From: an uncultured Sphingomonadaceae bacterium
Lineage (GTDB): Bacteria; Pseudomonadota; Alphaproteobacteria; Sphingomonadales; Sphingomonadaceae
Assembly: GCA_947493195.1 (NCBI GenBank)
Contig: CANLQG010000001.1
Span: 496,001 to 560,000 of the forward strand
Direction of reading: 5' to 3'
DNA: 64,000 nucleotides
Shown piece after piece: positions 43,811 through 51,504 of the stretch; position 1 is the first letter of the stretch; each line of letters opens with the position of its first letter. A model generated the notes under the pieces. It worked only from the letters and a program-made list of their open reading frames with translations. It did no database searches and was not told where the DNA came from. The position numbers were made by a program, and so were the translations under genes.

Positions 43811-45232
43811 ATGAACAGAAAATGGGCGCTCGCAGTCTTGACACTTCTGGCTTCGATCGCATCAGCAGGCACGATTACCGCTCGGATGGATACCTTCATC
43901 AAGGCAGAGCTTCGGCGAAGTGCGGCACCGGGACTCTCTTATGCACTAGTGGAGAACGGTGAGATAACGGCGAAGGGGTTTGGCGAACGAACCAAACAAA
44001 GCGGCGAGATCGTGGCCTCGAACACGCCGTTCCCGATTGGATCGGTCACCAAGAGCTTTACGGCGCTGGCGATCATGCAGCTGGTTGAGGCAGACCAGCT
44101 CGTGCTGGATGATCCTGTATCGCAGCACTTGCCCGCTTTCGGCGAGGGCTTCGCACGTGAAGTAACGGTGCGACAACTCCTCAACCATACCAGCGGGTTC
44201 TCAACCGTTCAGGGCAACAGCCAACATGGCAATGCCGATGCCTCGCAACTCGGTCTCATCCAATACGCGGAGCAGCTCGCGCAAGTTGCCCCCGCCAACC
44301 CATCAGGTGCGGTGTGGGAGTATTCCAACGCAAACTATCAGATACTCGGAGCGGTGATCGAGCAGCAGAGCGGTCAAAGCTACCCAGACTTTATCGAGGA
44401 AAAGATCTTCAAGCCGCTCGGCATGACAAACAGTGTGGTCTTGATCGGCTCCCATCCTGCTGAAATCGCGACCGGGCATCGTCCTTGGTTTGGCAGTATC
44501 CGCGCCTACGATGCCGGCGAGGCCTATCCGATCAATGCACCGGCTGGCGGGATCGCGGCAAGCGCCGAAGACATGGGACGTTATCTTGCCATGTGGTTGA
44601 ATGGCGAAGACGATATCGTTTCGGCCGATACCAAGGCCTTGATGACCGCACCTTCTGGTCCCGCCTCACCATCGTATGGGCTGGGCTGGTCAATCGATAA
44701 TGAGAATGGTTCAGTCTATCATACCGGATTGGTGCCGGGGGGCGAGGCGATCGCCTCTTTCAGTCCCGCCGAAAAGAAAGGCGTTGTGGTATTGGTAAAC
44801 GCCAATAGCGGGCTGGGCTTTGCCGATACCTGGTATCTTATCGGTGGCGTCGCTGCGCGAGCCTTGGGTCAGCCGCATGGCGATGACGGGGCACGGTGGG
44901 GGCCAAAGATCGCCTACCTCTCGATTGCGATCTTGCCGCCTTTGTTCGTGCTGTTTGCAATCGCCTCCTGGAGGGGGAGATCAGCCTTAATCGCAAAGAG
45001 GGAGAACATGAGCGGCAAGTTCAGCCTCTGGCTCCCGTCTTTGGCGATGCTTGGTCTTTCGTGGTTCCTGATTTGGCAGCTGCCAAGCATATTCGGGGGC
45101 TCAATCGCGACGCTTCAGCTATACCAGCCTGACTTGGCTTGGTGCTTGATCTTATCAGCGATACTCGCCCCGGCATGGGCGGTCCTAAGGATAACTCTCG
45201 CATTCTCCAGAGGCTGGATCGGACCACGGTAG
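43811..45232 (+). CDS. Beta-lactamase-fold serine hydrolase with C-terminal membrane segments
   Basis: A 473-residue class C beta-lactamase/DD-peptidase-fold enzyme. A signal peptide (ALAVLTLLASIASAG) is followed by the catalytic domain: the Ser-x-x-Lys motif is GSVTKSFTAL, the Tyr-x-Asn is in WEYSNANYQIL, and the third motif is in VYHTGLVPGGE. Residues about 375-470 hold three or so hydrophobic segments (IAYLSIAILPPLFVLFAIA, LWLPSLAMLGLSWFLIWQL, WCLILSAILAPAWAVL). This layout, periplasmic hydrolase plus membrane tail, occurs in bacterial esterase/peptidase relatives of this fold. The substrate is unknown; it is not a proven resistance enzyme. GGGGGACTGAGC precedes the ATG. Confidence 0.85.
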   Translation: MNRKWALAVLTLLASIASAGTITARMDTFIKAELRRSAAPGLSYALVENGEITAKGFGERTKQSGEIVASNTPFPIGSVTKSFTALAIMQLVEADQLVLDDPVSQHLPAFGEGFAREVTVRQLLNHTSGFSTVQGNSQHGNADASQLGLIQYAEQLAQVAPANPSGAVWEYSNANYQILGAVIEQQSGQSYPDFIEEKIFKPLGMTNSVVLIGSHPAEIATGHRPWFGSIRAYDAGEAYPINAPAGGIAASAEDMGRYLAMWLNGEDDIVSADTKALMTAPSGPASPSYGLGWSIDNENGSVYHTGLVPGGEAIASFSPAEKKGVVVLVNANSGLGFADTWYLIGGVAARALGQPHGDDGARWGPKIAYLSIAILPPLFVLFAIASWRGRSALIAKRENMSGKFSLWLPSLAMLGLSWFLIWQLPSIFGGSIATLQLYQPDLAWCLILSAILAPAWAVLRITLAFSRGWIGPR

Positions 45233-45503
45233 CCTAAGGGTTCAGCGCTTCTTGAACGCTGCCGGCCCGCCTTCCACCTATTCTCGTACTGATCTGCTAT
45301 GCAAAATGCGCAAATCTAATGAGGTGTGATCATTATCGGCGCTCATGTCTTGATTGGAGGCGTTGAAATAACTCTGGTGCCATGGACAAAGCGAAAAATT
45401 TTGAAGCTCGGTTCAAACGCGTGTTTCAACCGACTTGGCCGTACTGATATCGCTCGCCATTGTGGCGATCAAGAAGCGCACGAATTGGCCGAAAAGCTAA
45501 GGG

Positions 45504-45722
45504 TCAATCACCTTCCCAACCAAACACTTCTTCCAGACCGACATTGCACACTCTTGCGATACGAAAGCTCGTTTCGAGACTTGGCAAATAACGAGCTTGC
45601 TCGATCGCAATGATCGTATGGCGTGTGACCCCCGCTGCTTCTCCCAAAGCGGCCTGGCTCATCTGACCGTGAGCTTCGCGAAGTTCGCGAACACGACTGG
45701 TGATAGGAGGCGGCTTGCTCAC
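45504..45722 (-). CDS. XRE-family HTH regulator
   Basis: A 72-residue protein that is little more than a helix-turn-helix (VRELREAHGQMSQAALGEAAGVTRHTIIAIEQARYLPSLETSFRIA, with the ARYLPSLETS recognition helix region), ending in VCNVGLEEVFGWEGD. It is the short form of XRE regulators often found beside a small membrane protein. On the opposite strand 45375-45485 I see a short hydrophobic reading (AVLISLAIVAIKKRTNWPKS) that ends in stop codons, perhaps a decayed partner. Regulated targets are unknown. Confidence 0.8.
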   Translation of the reverse strand: MSKPPPITSRVRELREAHGQMSQAALGEAAGVTRHTIIAIEQARYLPSLETSFRIARVCNVGLEEVFGWEGD

Positions 45723-45844
45723 GGCTTAGACCCTCGTGCGCAGAAGAGCGATCTGCGCGCCGTATTCTGCGATCTTTGCGAGAACGAGAGAATTGGGCCC
45801 AATGTAGTTACTGCGTTGCTGCGTTCGGCGAGTCACAACGGGGC

Positions 45845-46147
45845 ATGGATACAGATTTGCCTGCCGATACGGTCGCGATTTCCGGGGGGATGGTGCGGGG
45901 ATGGAGTTCCGACAGCATCAGGATCTTCCTCGGCGTACCGTATGCCAATCCGCCACCGTGGTTCGAACTTCCAGAAGCCTGGACGCCATGGCAGGGCGTG
46001 CTCGACGCAACCGATCCCGGCCCCAGCGCGCCGCACCGGATTAAGTCATTTCCAGCAATTTGCTTTCGCGCAAAAAAACCTACTCGCGTGAGCGATCCCT
46101 TAATTGGACGGAAGCCCTGCGCGCGCAAATTTGCGACCACCGTATAA
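45845..46147 (+). pseudogene. Type B carboxylesterase, N-terminal fragment
   Basis: The first 70 or so residues of a carboxylesterase (para-nitrobenzyl esterase-like): DTVAISGGMVRGWSSDSIRIFLGVPYANPP, then PEAWTPWQGVLDATDPGPSAPH. After this the reading frame continues into unrelated sequence and stops at 46147. The catalytic Ser region is absent. A remnant, like the PLP fragment upstream. Confidence 0.75.
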
Positions 46148-46178
46148 AAAAGGGGCCGGAACTTAAGTCCCGGCCCCC
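46146..46178 (-). terminator. Intrinsic terminator after the autotransporter gene
   Basis: On the minus strand, GGGGCCGGGACTTAAGTTCC pairs internally and continues into GGCCCC, then a T-run (TTTTTT). It lies 45 bases after the autotransporter stop. Confidence 0.85.
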
Positions 46179-46222
46179 TCTCCTGGTCCTCAGGAGATAT
46201 TGTGTTCAGCTATCCTTGCGCC

Positions 46223-48640
46223 TTACCAGGCGGCCTGGAACCCGGCACGCGCACCGACTTCGCCTTCGCTGAAGCCGACGCCGACACCGCCAGTGAAATA
46301 GGTGCTTTCACTGATCCTGGCGGAGAACGATGCGGACCCGGCGACCCGTTCGTTGAAGTAGCCGAAACCACCGGCCACGCCGAAGCTGTCCGTCGGCATC
46401 AGCACCGGGGATTCCATGGCGAGGGCAAGCGCGACACCTTCGTTGGCTTCACGCAGGCCACGGGTGTTCTGATCGGCAAGATCGAACAGCGTGGCAGTCT
46501 GCCCCTGCAGGTCGGCGATCGCGGAAGCGTTGGTTGCGATGTTCGCGGTGTTGGCCGCGATCAGGCTGGAATTGACGCCGATGGCCGCCGTGTTGGAGCT
46601 GATGGCTGCCGTGTTGGCCATGACATCGTTGTTGCTCGCAAGACCCGTCAGGCCAACCGTGCTGCTGAGACCAAGGGTACCATTGGCATCGGCGGTCACG
46701 AAGTTGATCGGCCCGGTCTGGACGCCGGTGCTGGTATCGAGACTGGCGACAACCACCTGTCCATCCTGCGTGGCGGTCGCTCCGTTACCGATGGCGACGG
46801 AGTTGGCGCCTGAGGCAACAGCCTCGTTGCCAAGAGCAATTGCACCGTCGCCGCTTGCGACGGCAGCTTCACCGACAGCAACCGAACGGACACCGTTGGC
46901 GTTGGCGAGATGGCCAAGAGCCGTTGCCCGCTCCGCATCGGCGATAGCGCGCCAGCCGTAGGCGGTAGCGCCCGGCCCCATCGCCATCGCCTGTCCGCCG
47001 ACCACCGTCGTGGATGGTCCGCTGGCAACGGTTGCCATGCCCATGTCACCGTCGCGGTTGCCGCCGATGGCGATGGAATCGCCACCTTCGGCTACGGCAG
47101 CGTTGCCGATAGCGATGGCGTTAGAGCCCGAGGCGACAGCGTCTTCACCGCCGGCGAAGCTCTGGTCGCCCGAAGCCGTGGTCTGGTGACCCACCGCAGT
47201 GCCCATCGCGCCGCTGGCAACGGCTTGCCAGCCGAGAGCCGTGGCACCTGGCGTGCTGGCGATGCTTTCGCCGCCGATTGCGACGGTGGAGTTGCCAAGC
47301 GCCTGCGCGCCGCCGGAACCGTCCACGCCGCCGCCAAGGGCAACAGCGTCGACCCCGTTGGCGATTGCGCCCTCACCGATGGCCGTCGAAGCAAGGCCGG
47401 TTGCGGAAGCCAGGTGACCCAGCGCGGTCGCACGTTCGGAGTTGGCCATCGCCTGCCAGCCGAAGGCGGAGGCGCCCGGCCCGGTGGCGACGCTTTCGCC
47501 GCCTACTGCGCTTGTCGAATTGCCACTGGCGCTGGCATTCGCACCCACCGAAAGGGCATCGACCCCGTCGGCAAAGGCACCGTCGCCGGACCCGGCAGCA
47601 TCACCGCCGATCGCGATTGCACCAACACCGCGCGCTTCGGCGTCGCCGCCGACTGCGATGCCCATTTCATCGAAGGCAACTGCGCCGAAGCTGCCGCCAT
47701 CCACGTTGCCGCCTACCGCGACAGAACCCCGTCCAAGTGCGCCAGCCGCTTCACCCACGGCGACTGCCGAAAAGCCATCGGCGGTGGCGAGGTGGCCGAG
47801 CGCAGTGGCGCGCTCGGCACTAGCTACCGACTGCCAGCCGAAAGCGGAGGCGCCCGGCCCGCTGGCGACGCTTTCGCCGCCCACGGCACTGGTGGAATTG
47901 CCCATTGCCATGGCCGTATCGCCGATGCTCAGCGCATCGATGCCGTTGGCAATGGATTCGTTGCCGATCGCGGTCGAGAAATCGGTTTGTGCGTCGGCAT
48001 TCTCGCCAATGGCGGTGGAGCGTACGCCCTGCGCAGTTGCCAGGTGGCCAAGCGCGGTGGCCCGCTCTGCAGAAGCTTCGGCGCGCCAGCCATAGGCGGT
48101 CGCGCCCGGTCCACTGGCAAGGGCCTGTCCGCCAACGGCGGTTGTCGAGGGACCGGTGGCTGTCGTGGCCATTCCCATGTCGCCATCGCGGTTGCCGCCA
48201 ATGGCTATGGAATCGCCGCCCTCCGCGAGCGCGGCGTTACCGATGGCAATGGCATTCGTGCCCGAAGCTACGGCGTCTTCACCGCCGGCAAAGCTCTGGT
48301 CGCCCGATGCGGTGGTCTGGTGACCAACCGCGGTGCCCATGGCGCCAGTGGCATTGGCCTGCCAGCCCAGCGCAGTCGCGCCGGGCGTTGTGGCATTCGA
48401 TTCGCCGCCGATCGCGACAGTGGAGGGGCTATCCGCGTTGGCATCTTCACCGCAGGCGAGGGCATCTGCGCCGTTCGCCGTGGCATTCGCGGTGGTGCTC
48501 GTCGTTCCGTCTTCGGTGAGCAGGCACTCGTAACCGGTATCGCCGGGTATTTCCTGTGCGGCGGCGGGGGCCGAGATCGCCATCGTCGCAGTTCCGGCCA
48601 GCAGGGCCATACCGAACGTTTTCGTCAGGGGGGTATTCAT
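46223..48640 (-). CDS. Trimeric autotransporter adhesin (YadA-like)
   Basis: An 805-residue trimeric autotransporter. The signal peptide ends near ISAPAAAQ. A long passenger (about 60-640) is made of YadA-head type repeats (TALGxxA-like units such as AIAIGNAALAEGGDS, GATALGWQA and ATALGHLA). A coiled-coil stalk follows (AAISSNTAAIGVNSSLIAANTANIATNASAIAD). The C-terminal YadA anchor (GVALALAMESPVLMP to GARAGFQAAW) forms a trimeric 12-strand barrel in the outer membrane. It lies 250 bases downstream of an ECF sigma/anti-sigma pair on the same strand. Large blocks are repeated within the passenger (see findings). Confidence 0.93.
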   Translation of the reverse strand: MNTPLTKTFGMALLAGTATMAISAPAAAQEIPGDTGYECLLTEDGTTSTTANATANGADALACGEDANADSPSTVAIGGESNATTPGATALGWQANATGAMGTAVGHQTTASGDQSFAGGEDAVASGTNAIAIGNAALAEGGDSIAIGGNRDGDMGMATTATGPSTTAVGGQALASGPGATAYGWRAEASAERATALGHLATAQGVRSTAIGENADAQTDFSTAIGNESIANGIDALSIGDTAMAMGNSTSAVGGESVASGPGASAFGWQSVASAERATALGHLATADGFSAVAVGEAAGALGRGSVAVGGNVDGGSFGAVAFDEMGIAVGGDAEARGVGAIAIGGDAAGSGDGAFADGVDALSVGANASASGNSTSAVGGESVATGPGASAFGWQAMANSERATALGHLASATGLASTAIGEGAIANGVDAVALGGGVDGSGGAQALGNSTVAIGGESIASTPGATALGWQAVASGAMGTAVGHQTTASGDQSFAGGEDAVASGSNAIAIGNAAVAEGGDSIAIGGNRDGDMGMATVASGPSTTVVGGQAMAMGPGATAYGWRAIADAERATALGHLANANGVRSVAVGEAAVASGDGAIALGNEAVASGANSVAIGNGATATQDGQVVVASLDTSTGVQTGPINFVTADANGTLGLSSTVGLTGLASNNDVMANTAAISSNTAAIGVNSSLIAANTANIATNASAIADLQGQTATLFDLADQNTRGLREANEGVALALAMESPVLMPTDSFGVAGGFGYFNERVAGSASFSARISESTYFTGGVGVGFSEGEVGARAGFQAAW

Positions 48641-48772
48641 GAAGCATTCCTCTTCGTTTCTTGGACCAGGAAACCATGGTCAAAGGCCTTGGAGGTTCGC
48701 GGGATTGATTGGATTGCGTACACTCTGCATCCCCGTTCCAGCATCAGCCATGGCCATGGCGCACATCCGCTT

Positions 48773-48794
48773 TCCGGATGGCAGGGGGAGCTAC
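48773..48794 (-). promoter_or_regulatory. Candidate ECF promoter motif upstream of the autotransporter gene
   Basis: Reads GTAGCTCC, a 9-base spacer, then CCGGA on the minus strand, with 16 of 22 positions identical to the segment upstream of the fasciclin gene (11814-11835). It ends about 130 bases before the autotransporter ATG. Inference. Confidence 0.4.
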
Positions 48795-48796
48795 GA

Positions 48797-48827
48797 CGCA
48801 CCCGGCGCAGTGGATGCACCGGGTGCG
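48797..48827. other. Stem-loop between anti-sigma and autotransporter genes
   Basis: CGCACCCGG / CCGGGTGCG with a 13-base loop. The flanking run is A on the plus strand, so it does not form a normal terminator for the minus-strand genes. It may modulate the leader or mark a repeat. Confidence 0.5.
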
Positions 48828-48889
48828 AAAAAAATGTTCAAGCCTCTGTTTTTACAGGGTTGTTTCTTGAGTTTTTTTCAGGAAGCAGA

Positions 48890-49651
48890 TCAGATGCGGC
48901 TGAGACCGCCGATCACCAGGATATCGCTGCCGGGTGCCGCGTGCGGCGCGGTCGAGGCATCTTCGTAGGTTACCGCAAGGGATGCGCCTTCCACCAGGCT
49001 GGCCCGTTCCGCCTCTGTCAGTTTGCGCTCAAACGTGCCGCTTGCCGGGATCAGGCCAAGCGATTGCGGGGCGCCGCCATCTGGCACCACCCAAAGCTCT
49101 GTGGCCTGCCCTTCGGCAGGATCGAAACCGTTCAGGCTGACCGCGATCTGGCCCGCGCGCGGATCTACGAAGCCGGAGAGGCTAAGCTCGCCATCCTCGC
49201 TCTGCAGCTGGGCAATCAGCCTCTCGCCGGAAACGGGTGCGGCTGTCTCTACCGGTGCTACGGGCGGAGTGGTCGTCGTTGGTACGACAAGTAGCGTAAG
49301 CGCCACGGCGGCGGCGGCTGCTGCACCCATGCCTGCCCCCAGCGCCCAGCCGGAGAAGCCCTGCCGCGCAGGTTCGGAAATCGCCTCGATCGTTTCACGG
49401 GAAGGTTCGGCGAGAGCCTCTATCTTGCGCTTGATCGCAGGCCATACCGCCGCAGACGGTTCGAACTCACCGGCTTCCTCTGCCATGCAGGCAAGGCGCA
49501 GCCGCCACCAGTCCACGCGTTCGGCAAACTCGCGGTCGGACAGGAACAGGCGCTGGGCCGTCGCAAGCTCCTCGCCCTCCAACACACCAAGGGCATATTC
49601 AGCCGCCAGAATATCGGGGGAGCCGGAATCGATCGCGCTTTCGTCAGCCAT
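48890..49651 (-). CDS. RskA-type anti-sigma factor
   Basis: A 253-residue predicted transmembrane anti-sigma factor, organised like the one at 11868-12608. N-terminal sigma-binding part: ILAAEYALGVLEGEELATAQRLFLSDREFAERVDWW. One membrane helix: GWALGAGMGAAAAAAVALTLLVVP. Then a periplasmic RskA domain (GELSLSGFVDPRAGQIAVSLNGFDPAEGQATELWVVPD). There is no zinc-binding HxxxCxxC motif. It overlaps the sigma stop by 8 bases. Its partner is the sigma factor at 49644-50219. Confidence 0.85.
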   Translation of the reverse strand: MADESAIDSGSPDILAAEYALGVLEGEELATAQRLFLSDREFAERVDWWRLRLACMAEEAGEFEPSAAVWPAIKRKIEALAEPSRETIEAISEPARQGFSGWALGAGMGAAAAAAVALTLLVVPTTTTPPVAPVETAAPVSGERLIAQLQSEDGELSLSGFVDPRAGQIAVSLNGFDPAEGQATELWVVPDGGAPQSLGLIPASGTFERKLTEAERASLVEGASLAVTYEDASTAPHAAPGSDILVIGGLSRI

Positions 49652-50219
49652 GGTCGAGACAACCCTTCAGGCTGACGAGGCCACGTCGTATCCAGCTTTT
49701 CATCGTTCCCAGCGGTACTTTGAGACGGCTGGCCAGTTCGCTGTGCGTGAAGCCCCGGAAGAATGCCATGCGAATGCAGCGGCGGTGATCCTGCTGCAAG
49801 GTGTCGAGGCATTCCTTCAGACGCTCGCTTTCCTCGGCATCGCAAAGCATCTTGTCCGCGTCGGGGCCGCCATCGGCGATTTCCGGCAAGGCATCGTCGC
49901 CGATTTCGCCGCGACGGCCGACTTTCCGGACCGCATCGATGGCGGAGTTTCTCGCTATGGCGCAAAGCCACGTAATCGGGCTTGCCCGCGTGCGGTCGAA
50001 ACGCCCGGCGCGCGACCAGACCTTGATATAGGTTTCCTGCAGGACATCTTCCGCCGTGTCGCGATCCCGCACGACCTGGATGATTACGCCGAGCAACTTG
50101 GCCGAAGTCAGGTCGTAGACGTTCTGCAACGCCTCCTGCTTGCCATCTGCCACCGATTGCATCGCGTCTTCCAGCGCGGCGCGGCGATCCGTTCTGGAAA
50201 GTTCGTTCGCAGTCCCCAT
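49644..50219 (-). CDS. ECF RNA polymerase sigma factor (SigK-like)
   Basis: A 191-residue ECF sigma factor, paralogous in layout to 12605-13201. Sigma2: LLGVIIQVVRDRDTAEDVLQETYIKVWSRAGRFDRTRASPITWLCAIARNSAIDAVRK. Sigma4: LQQDHRRCIRMAFFRGFTHSELASRLKVPLGTMKSWIRRGLVSLK. I chose the ATG at 50219; a TTG at 50237 would add six residues with no better ribosome site. It is coupled to the anti-sigma gene, and both lie upstream of the autotransporter gene, the likely target. Confidence 0.9.
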   Translation of the reverse strand: MGTANELSRTDRRAALEDAMQSVADGKQEALQNVYDLTSAKLLGVIIQVVRDRDTAEDVLQETYIKVWSRAGRFDRTRASPITWLCAIARNSAIDAVRKVGRRGEIGDDALPEIADGGPDADKMLCDAEESERLKECLDTLQQDHRRCIRMAFFRGFTHSELASRLKVPLGTMKSWIRRGLVSLKGCLDHG

Positions 50220-50324
50220 GGAAGATTGGACTACCAAGTCATTGGCAAAAGGAAAGAAATAAGTTCGCCAACATTCAGGGGACTAGCCGATTTTCCTCTC
50301 TGTCCGCCGTCAGTCCGCCTGCCA

Positions 50325-51341
50325 TCAAATCTTAGTCGCTATCCCGGAGAGAAAACTCGCCGTGTTCGCGCCCAAATCTCCGATTGCATAGCCGCCTTCC
50401 ATCACCACGAGGATCGGCACGCCGATGGTCGCAATAATCTGCGCCATCTGTTCATAGTCTTCGGTGCGCAGCAGAAATTCGGAGATGGGATCGCCGGCGA
50501 ATGTGTCGGCCCCGAACGACACCACGACCAGTTCGGGCTTCCAGGCACTCAGCGTTTCGACAACGCCCGCCAGCGCATCGCGGTAGGCGTTCCACTGCGT
50601 ACCGCGCGGAAGCGGGACGTTGAGCGTTGTTCCCTGCCCTTCGCCAGCCCCGCATTCGTCGGCGTGTCCCCAGTAGAAGGGGTAGTCGGTCGAGGGATCG
50701 GCGTGGATCGAAGCGAAGAAAACTTCGGTGCTTTCATAAAAGATGTCCTGCGTGCCGTTGCCGTGATGGTAGTCGACATCGAGAATTGCGACACGCTTCA
50801 CGCCCGAGGATATCGCGCGCCTCGCCGCGATGGCGGCGCTGTTGAGGTAGCAATAGCCGCCCATGTAATCGTGGCCCGAATGATGGCCGGGGGGTCGACA
50901 CAGGGCAAACGAGGCCGGTTGCGTGCCGGTCAGCAGTTCCTCCAGCGCGGTGAGTGCCGTCTGCGCGGACCAGTATGCGGACTTCCAGGTATCCCTTGCA
51001 ATCGGGGTCGCCGTGTCGAACGCGTGCCTGCCCATTCTGGCATCGATCCGCTCCAGCGAAAGCGTGCGTCTACGCCGGACCGGAAAAGCGTAGGGGATCG
51101 CGTCGCCGTCTCGCCCGGTCTGCTGCCAGTCCGTCCAGGCGTCCTGCAGAAATTTAAGGTATTCCGGGGCGTGGACAGCTTCCAGCGGCGCCATCCCGAA
51201 GTCGCGCGCGGGCTGACAATCGAATAGCGCGGCAATCGATTCCGCCCGCGCCGGCACCTCTGCGTAAGGGGCCCAGGCGCCGTTGTGCAACTCGCGCTCG
51301 GGCGCGTGCTCGGTTTGCCGGGGGTCGAAGATGACGCGCAT
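50325..51341 (-). CDS. Acetylpolyamine amidohydrolase / class II-type histone deacetylase family
   Basis: A 338-residue arginase/deacetylase-fold zinc enzyme. Hallmarks in order: CRPPGHHSGHDYMGGYCYLNSAA with the catalytic His pair, the metal residues in DVDYHHGNGT, and SFGADTFAGDP. These resemble bacterial acetylpolyamine amidohydrolases (AphA-like), which deacetylate N-acetylated polyamines, rather than AcuC. There is no signal peptide, so it is cytoplasmic. It precedes the sigma gene on the same strand by 105 bases; whether they are linked in function is unknown. Confidence 0.85.
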   Translation of the reverse strand: MRVIFDPRQTEHAPERELHNGAWAPYAEVPARAESIAALFDCQPARDFGMAPLEAVHAPEYLKFLQDAWTDWQQTGRDGDAIPYAFPVRRRRTLSLERIDARMGRHAFDTATPIARDTWKSAYWSAQTALTALEELLTGTQPASFALCRPPGHHSGHDYMGGYCYLNSAAIAARRAISSGVKRVAILDVDYHHGNGTQDIFYESTEVFFASIHADPSTDYPFYWGHADECGAGEGQGTTLNVPLPRGTQWNAYRDALAGVVETLSAWKPELVVVSFGADTFAGDPISEFLLRTEDYEQMAQIIATIGVPILVVMEGGYAIGDLGANTASFLSGIATKI

Positions 51342-51504
51342 TAATCGGGACTCCGTTCATGCCGCGAACCCGGCATCCGCCGGGATGGTCGATGTGCCGG
51401 AATTGGCTGAAGCGCAAGGTCCGGTGCATGATGGGCGACATCTTCTGGATTCAATGTTCAACTTGCGGGGCTGACCGGCTGGCCAGCCCCCCTGTCCGGT
51501 GCGC

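Noticed and set aside
45326..45613. A 95-residue plus-strand frame opposite the XRE regulator
   Set aside because: No motif, no ribosome site, and overlaps the regulator gene on the other strand.
46900..48500. Regular short repeats that could suggest a CRISPR array
   Set aside because: The repetition is codon-level and corresponds to the YadA-head peptide repeats of a coding gene; no constant repeat/variable spacer pattern and no cas genes.
48797..48827. Stem-loop as a terminator for the anti-sigma gene
   Set aside because: The run of A lies on the plus-strand side, which gives T before rather than after the hairpin in the minus-strand transcript.
46910..49294. A 794-residue open frame on the plus strand opposite the autotransporter and anti-sigma genes
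   Set aside because: Antisense shadow; its Arg/Gly/Ala bias follows from the codon pattern of the genes on the other strand.
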